Source of the DNA: Burkholderia sp. Ac-20365
Lineage (GTDB): Bacteria; Pseudomonadota; Gammaproteobacteria; Burkholderiales; Burkholderiaceae
NCBI RefSeq assembly: GCF_017104715.1
Contig: NZ_JAAGPI010000004.1
Location: forward strand, 310,001-374,000
DNA length: 64,000 bases
Direction: 5' to 3'
Shown one piece after another: positions 60,901-64,000 of this stretch (position 1 is its first letter; each line of letters begins with the position of its first letter). A program made the translations under genes and the position numbers. The notes under the pieces are model-generated. The model ran no database searches. It was not told the origin of the DNA and saw only the letters and a program-made list of their open reading frames with translations.

Positions 60901-63245
60901 GTGTCGACGATGGTGCCGACCGCAAGACCGCCGCTGCCGATATTTTGTGAACCGCCCGTATCCACGACAGTGCCGATGGTCGTGCCGTTGGAGGTCACAG
61001 TCTGCGCGCCGCCAGCGTTCACGGTCGTACCGAAGGAAGTTCCCCCGGAGACATTTTGGTTGCCGCCCGCGTTGACGACACTGCCGCTCGTCTGGCCGCC
61101 CGAGCCGACGGCTTCCGTGCCGCCGTTCAGGATGGTGCCCGTTGCGGAGCCCGCGTTGCCGACGGCTTGGAGTCCGCCTGCGCTCACTGTCGAAGAGATA
61201 GCATTGCCACCGGACGAAACCGTTTCATTGCCGCCACCGAGGACCGTGGTGTCGACGCTGGAACCCGACGCGATCACATTGAGCGCGCCACCGGAGCTCA
61301 CCAGGGAGCCAGAGACGACGCCACCGGACACCGTCTGAACGCCACCCGACTGGACGGCCGCGCTGTTTGCCTGTCCACCGCTTCCAACTATCTGCGCTCC
61401 GCCCTTTCCGATGACGCTACCTTCGGCATCGCCACCGCTTGACACGACCTGACTGCCGCCCGATCCAATCACGGTGCCGACAGTCGTGCCCGACGTCACC
61501 GTTTGCTGGCCTCCCGACGAGACGGTCGCGCCACTCGTGACAGCCCCGGACAGAACGTTCTGATTACCGCCCGACGCGATAACCGTTGAGCTGACGTTCG
61601 CCCCGGAAGACACGTTTTGGGTGCCACCACTGGAGACGACAGCAGAGATCGACGTGCCGCCCGATGCAACGTTCTGGGTGCCACCCGATGAGACAACTGT
61701 CGACGTCGCACTGCCTCCGGATTGAACATTCTCCGTTCCGCCCGCGTTGACGACCGTCCCACTCGTCTGTCCGCCGTTGAGCACATCCTGCGTGCCGCTG
61801 GAGTTCACGATCGTACCGACGGCGGAGCCACCGGACGATACGGACTGCGTACCACCTGACGACACGAATGTGCCGCTGGCAACGCCGCCCGAGAGGACAT
61901 CTTGCGTGCCGCCCGAAAGGGTGGTCCCCGTCGCCGTGCCGCCAGAAGATACGGACTGCAGACCGCCTGAATTCACCGTCGTGCCGGTGGTAGTCCCGCC
62001 TGCAGCGACTGTTTCCACGCCGCCCCCGTTGACGGTAGAACTGGTAGTCGAGCCACCAGACACGATCTCGGTGCCACCGGAATTGACCACCGTACCAGTC
62101 GTTGCGCCGCCCGAAGACACAATCTGCACGCCGCCTGAACTGATCACCGTGCCACCGCCGCCACCTGGGCCGGTGAGGGGAGACGAAATGTTGCCGGTGA
62201 CCACGCCGCCGGCCGACACAAGTTGGACGCCGCCCGCGTACACCGTTGTCGCAACAGCACTCCCACCAGCGAGAACCATTTGGGTACCGCCTGACGCGAG
62301 GGCAGCGGAATATGACTTACCCCCGGTCATGATGGTTTGTGATCCACCCGAGAGTATGACCGTGTTGCTGGCCACGCCGCCCGAGGAAATGTTCTGCTTG
62401 CCGCCGCTGTTGAGTGTCGTGGCAAGCGCAACGCCGCCGGCGCTCACAACCTGAGTGCCACCGCTGCTGACGTTCGCCGACACCGCCGACCCGCCGTAGG
62501 CCAGAACCTGCGTGCCCTTTTCGAGGATGGTCGCGTTGTAGTCGACGTTGGCCCCGGTGCTTCCCAGGTTTGCGCCATTGACGTATTCGGTACCGGCGCC
62601 ACCAATCAGGCCGCTGCTGGTGTGCTGGATGTTGCCGCCGATGGTCACATCCCGCGCCACAGCGTTGTCCCAGGCGTCCATCTCGAGAACACCCCCGTTC
62701 TCGATAACCAGACCGCTAATAACGCCGTTGCCCATTGAGAATGTTTTGGACGTGCCATCGCTGGCGACGTAAGTTCCCGACAGAATATTTCCGCTGGTGG
62801 AACTCTTCGCGCCGACGATACTCAAGCGCGCGCCCGCACTCACCGTAATGCCGGTTACTTTCGCGCCGGATTGACCGACAGTCGGCGTAGACATCAAGAG
62901 CGCGCCGCCTTTTTGAATGACGCCGCCACTGACAACGCCGCCATTGGTGACCTGCAGGTTACCACCGCTATTGGCAATGCTACCGACAGTGGTTGGCCCG
63001 CTCATAACCGTGACGTTGTCCAGTTGCCCGGTACCCGACACGTTGATCTGGTCGCCTGGCTGGATAGTCGAGTTGGTCTGTGTGCCCGTGCTTACGGTGG
63101 TGGTGGTCGCCCCGGCCGGTGCCGTCATGAGGGCGCTTTGCAGGATAAGTGCCGACATCAGCATCCTGATGAGGCGCGGGATACCCGCCCTGCGCAGACC
63201 AAATCTGTGGACGCAGAACTTGCGCCGGTACGTCAAACGTTTCAT
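57939..63245 (-). CDS. AIDA-type autotransporter adhesin
   Basis: 1768 residues. A long basic signal peptide (about 1-46) is followed by a passenger made mainly of 19-residue repeats of the form SGGxQxVxSGGxAxxTxV, about 50 in number (near residues 240-1250). A short linker with a beta-helix cap follows, and the C-terminal beta barrel (about 1485-1768, beginning GKNLWASAAGQ) ends in the aromatic QYRW required for outer-membrane insertion. The Ser/Thr-rich repeat turns are the expected sites for O-heptosylation by the enzyme encoded upstream. Probably mediates adhesion or autoaggregation. Confidence 0.9.
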   Translation of the reverse strand: MKRLTYRRKFCVHRFGLRRAGIPRLIRMLMSALILQSALMTAPAGATTTTVSTGTQTNSTIQPGDQINVSGTGQLDNVTVMSGPTTVGSIANSGGNLQVTNGGVVSGGVIQKGGALLMSTPTVGQSGAKVTGITVSAGARLSIVGAKSSTSGNILSGTYVASDGTSKTFSMGNGVISGLVIENGGVLEMDAWDNAVARDVTIGGNIQHTSSGLIGGAGTEYVNGANLGSTGANVDYNATILEKGTQVLAYGGSAVSANVSSGGTQVVSAGGVALATTLNSGGKQNISSGGVASNTVILSGGSQTIMTGGKSYSAALASGGTQMVLAGGSAVATTVYAGGVQLVSAGGVVTGNISSPLTGPGGGGGTVISSGGVQIVSSGGATTGTVVNSGGTEIVSGGSTTSSTVNGGGVETVAAGGTTTGTTVNSGGLQSVSSGGTATGTTLSGGTQDVLSGGVASGTFVSSGGTQSVSSGGSAVGTIVNSSGTQDVLNGGQTSGTVVNAGGTENVQSGGSATSTVVSSGGTQNVASGGTSISAVVSSGGTQNVSSGANVSSTVIASGGNQNVLSGAVTSGATVSSGGQQTVTSGTTVGTVIGSGGSQVVSSGGDAEGSVIGKGGAQIVGSGGQANSAAVQSGGVQTVSGGVVSGSLVSSGGALNVIASGSSVDTTVLGGGNETVSSGGNAISSTVSAGGLQAVGNAGSATGTILNGGTEAVGSGGQTSGSVVNAGGNQNVSGGTSFGTTVNAGGAQTVTSNGTTIGTVVDTGGSQNIGSGGLAVGTIVDTLGSQNVLSGGEATNATISGGTQTISAGGTATGGNVLSGGNQIISSGGIASGTEIDAAGSQTVASGGVASGTVVSSGGSINVSSGGTAMGVTQSAGGAIVGSTDSNVTGTYVSAGTSSTFTIGGGNASDVVLENGGSLSVNPAGNASNTLVNSGGALTVQSGGSATGTTLTSNGALTVNDGGTATGITQHAGGIVHLTTNQEVAGTYVSGGASAPFSIHNHLASSVVLENGGTLAVLASGTASGTIVGSGGVENVYASGVTSHTTVNYSGLQIIHSGGTSFDTTVNSGGTQLVQSGGYASNTVVSAGGTQILQDGVRASSTTVSSGGRQTVNSGGVAVDTVLASGAIQSVSSGGVTSNTVVSSGGTEAVYGGGASYNAIINAGGVQYVDGVTEGYSYNAKISSGGWQEVAFGGEADNAAVLAGGLQTVDATGVAVSATVAGSQIVHSGGEARDTTVLAGGEQQIEAGGSGTTTTVTSGTVIVDGVLQRLVATASKIAGTGTIGSDLTVTTGSTLFANTPGAALHVNGNVAFESGSTYQVSVSPAKAGSLNVAGNVSIAQGTTLAVMAENGAYSPSSRYALVTYTGSVTGQFSSIASNLAYLTPSVSYDVGQITLQMKTNSTFDGQGFELPGAGSNTNGVARALTGIYAAGGNPLTSTLFASSREQAEALLNSLSGDEVAVATQIAMNRAAQVQDLVAQRVSANGIDHGKNLWASAAGQHDSVSGDPSTGASGWQDNSAQLAIGYDQALGASSRAGVAVSFNNDDVTFNSRDANSHVNGVQSILYGAWMPKTTAAYVMGEVGFGYWNTNGHRKVTTGDTTYRADGSFNTLAETLYLEAGLDLKTNAGSVKPYAGLRAAHYTQEGFSESGDVIALDVGNASYNALSSVLGARFESHQQSLFGKPATISVDLSWEHRLNGGDHAVTAAFRAAPGQTWQAFSTPSERDVARLTLGGSVKVTKSTTLYGKVVGEVAEHSADYGIQAGVQYRW
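59500..62520 (-). repeat. 57-base coding repeats of the autotransporter passenger
   Basis: Degenerate tandem units encode the 19-residue SGG repeats. They also create long but meaningless open frames on the opposite strand. Confidence 0.85.
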
Positions 63246-63348
63246 CTAATACTCCAGGAAGGACCTGATCTCGGTGGGGGTGAAAACGGGGGTAGGGAGT
63301 ACTCTGCTGGGGCGGTCCGCACGCACGGAAAATTGCCCGGTCGCGTGC

Positions 63349-63386
63349 GAAGGGCTCCCGGGCGACTATCGCGGCGGGAGCCCTTC
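63349..63386 (-). terminator. Strong hairpin between heptosyltransferase and autotransporter genes
   Basis: Perfect 12-base inverted repeat GAAGGGCTCCCG (63349-63360) and CGGGAGCCCTTC (63375-63386). No U-run follows, so it may attenuate or stabilise the transcript rather than end it. Confidence 0.5.
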
Positions 63387-63404
63387 GGGCATCCAAGTTG
63401 ACTG

Positions 63405-64000
63405 TCACTGCGGCGCGGCGGGCGCCGTCTGATCAGGAAAGCCAGGTATCGACCTGATAGCCCGCTTGACCTGCTCGGGCGTGATGAGGCGTGTGCATTC
63501 AAACTGCTGGTTGGTGCCTTTCTTCCGCGGACACCAGTTGTAGTCGTGGTGGTCGAAAAGCACCTTTGGGTCGTTCCAGCACGAATTACATGCGTGATAA
63601 TTGGTAATCCGGAATTTCGTCTCGAATTCGTTGGTTGGGTGCGTGAACCCGGAGATCAAGACGACGGGAACCCCCGTCGCCCACGCCAGCCAGGACAGAC
63701 CACTGGACAGACCGATGAAGAAATCGGCGTGCTTGATCCATCGAGCCCGCTCCGAGAGCGGGCGATTGCCCGTTTCGTCTTCGCAGCCGTGCGGGATCTG
63801 GTTGAACACAATCTGGCCGCCGGCGGCGCGCTGGTCGATGCAGATCACGCGATAGCCCGCGCTCTTGAGGTATTTGATGACCTCACGCCAGCCGTCGGGG
63901 TTGTTCCAGTACTTGCATTGCGTCGACGCCTGCGTCGCTATGACGACATAGCGTTCTGCAATGGGGCGGGAGTCGTCTTCGATATGCAGAAGCGGTCGTT
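63405..64000 (-). CDS. Autotransporter strand-loop-strand O-heptosyltransferase (N-terminus beyond window)
   Basis: The C-terminal 197 residues are visible and the frame is open to the edge. ATQASTQCKYWNNPDGWREVI and IGLSSGLSWLAWATGVPVVLISGF match BAHT/TibC-type heptosyltransferases. The cysteines in YHACNSCWND, NWCPR and QFECTRL give the four positions that bind iron in that family. It transfers heptose from ADP-heptose to Ser in the autotransporter passenger. It lies directly upstream of the autotransporter, the usual arrangement. Confidence 0.85.
   Translation of the reverse strand, partial: RPLLHIEDDSRPIAERYVVIATQASTQCKYWNNPDGWREVIKYLKSAGYRVICIDQRAAGGQIVFNQIPHGCEDETGNRPLSERARWIKHADFFIGLSSGLSWLAWATGVPVVLISGFTHPTNEFETKFRITNYHACNSCWNDPKVLFDHHDYNWCPRKKGTNQQFECTRLITPEQVKRAIRSIPGFPDQTAPAAPQ

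Noticed and set aside
60586..62454. Long plus-strand ORFs rich in Pro, Val and Thr
   Set aside because: They are the antisense reading of the repetitive autotransporter passenger.
59500..62520. Regular repeats that might suggest CRISPR or minisatellite
   Set aside because: The unit is 57 bases, in frame throughout and codes for AIDA repeats; there are no spacers.

Overview
The window is GC-rich throughout and reads as a betaproteobacterial accessory replicon or very large genomic island, most like Burkholderia, Paraburkholderia or Caballeronia. That placement is an inference from base composition, the AIDA-type autotransporter with its O-heptosyltransferase, the Burkholderia-type H-NS relative and the many small exported proteins. 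I see no rRNA, tRNA, CRISPR array, replication gene or core housekeeping operon. About 85 genes are supported. Most are short, of unknown function, and encode exported proteins, lipoproteins or membrane proteins.

Layout. 1-2.6 kb: a metallopeptidase-like fragment, a hypothetical gene and two exported proteins, one VirB10-like. 2.6-7.7 kb: an exported protein coupled to an FAD oxidase/methyltransferase fusion, divergent from an HTH regulator, then an adhesin-E-like protein. 7.8-10.8 kb: lipoprotein and membrane-protein genes. 11-16.3 kb: a minus-strand nuclease block (PD-(D/E)XK protein, DEDDh exonuclease, zinc-ribbon-repeat endonuclease). 16.4-20.8 kb: a minus-strand run of ten small genes whose first gene is split by an IS5-family element. 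20.9-24.0 kb: a LURP-one-like protein, a SRAP protein and a uracil-DNA-glycosylase-like protein. 24.1-26.7 kb: a RES-Xre toxin-antitoxin pair and an AAA ATPase/DUF4031 pair. 26.8-35.3 kb: exported and cytoplasmic unknowns, a SMI1/KNR4 protein and a TraB/GumN protein. 35.5-37.2 kb: two genes with matching structured leaders, closed by a strong terminator. 37.5-52 kb: runs of small plus-strand genes, including an entericidin-like lipoprotein, a VirB9-like protein and two PilV-tip-like proteins. A truncated H-NS relative lies at 49.2-49.5 kb. 52-55.2 kb: a minus-strand run with DUF1643 and DUF2591 (NinX-like) members. 55.5-64 kb: a rhomboid protease, then a 1768-residue AIDA-type autotransporter with its heptosyltransferase, which runs off the end.

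The strongest unexplained structure is a promoter-like element that I found 17 times. It consists of an octamer near TGAATTTT, exactly 11 bases, then an octamer near GCCGATAA. Every copy lies upstream of a gene run and points toward it. TGAA-N15-GCCGATAA is close to the sigma-28 (FliA) promoter, TAAA-N15-GCCGATAA. It appears to place most of the small exported, lipoprotein and membrane genes of this window, plus the AAA ATPase, under one alternative sigma factor. One copy now sits behind the IS element, which has cut the ten-gene operon off from its promoter and split its first gene. Removing the IS and one CTAG copy restores that gene in frame.
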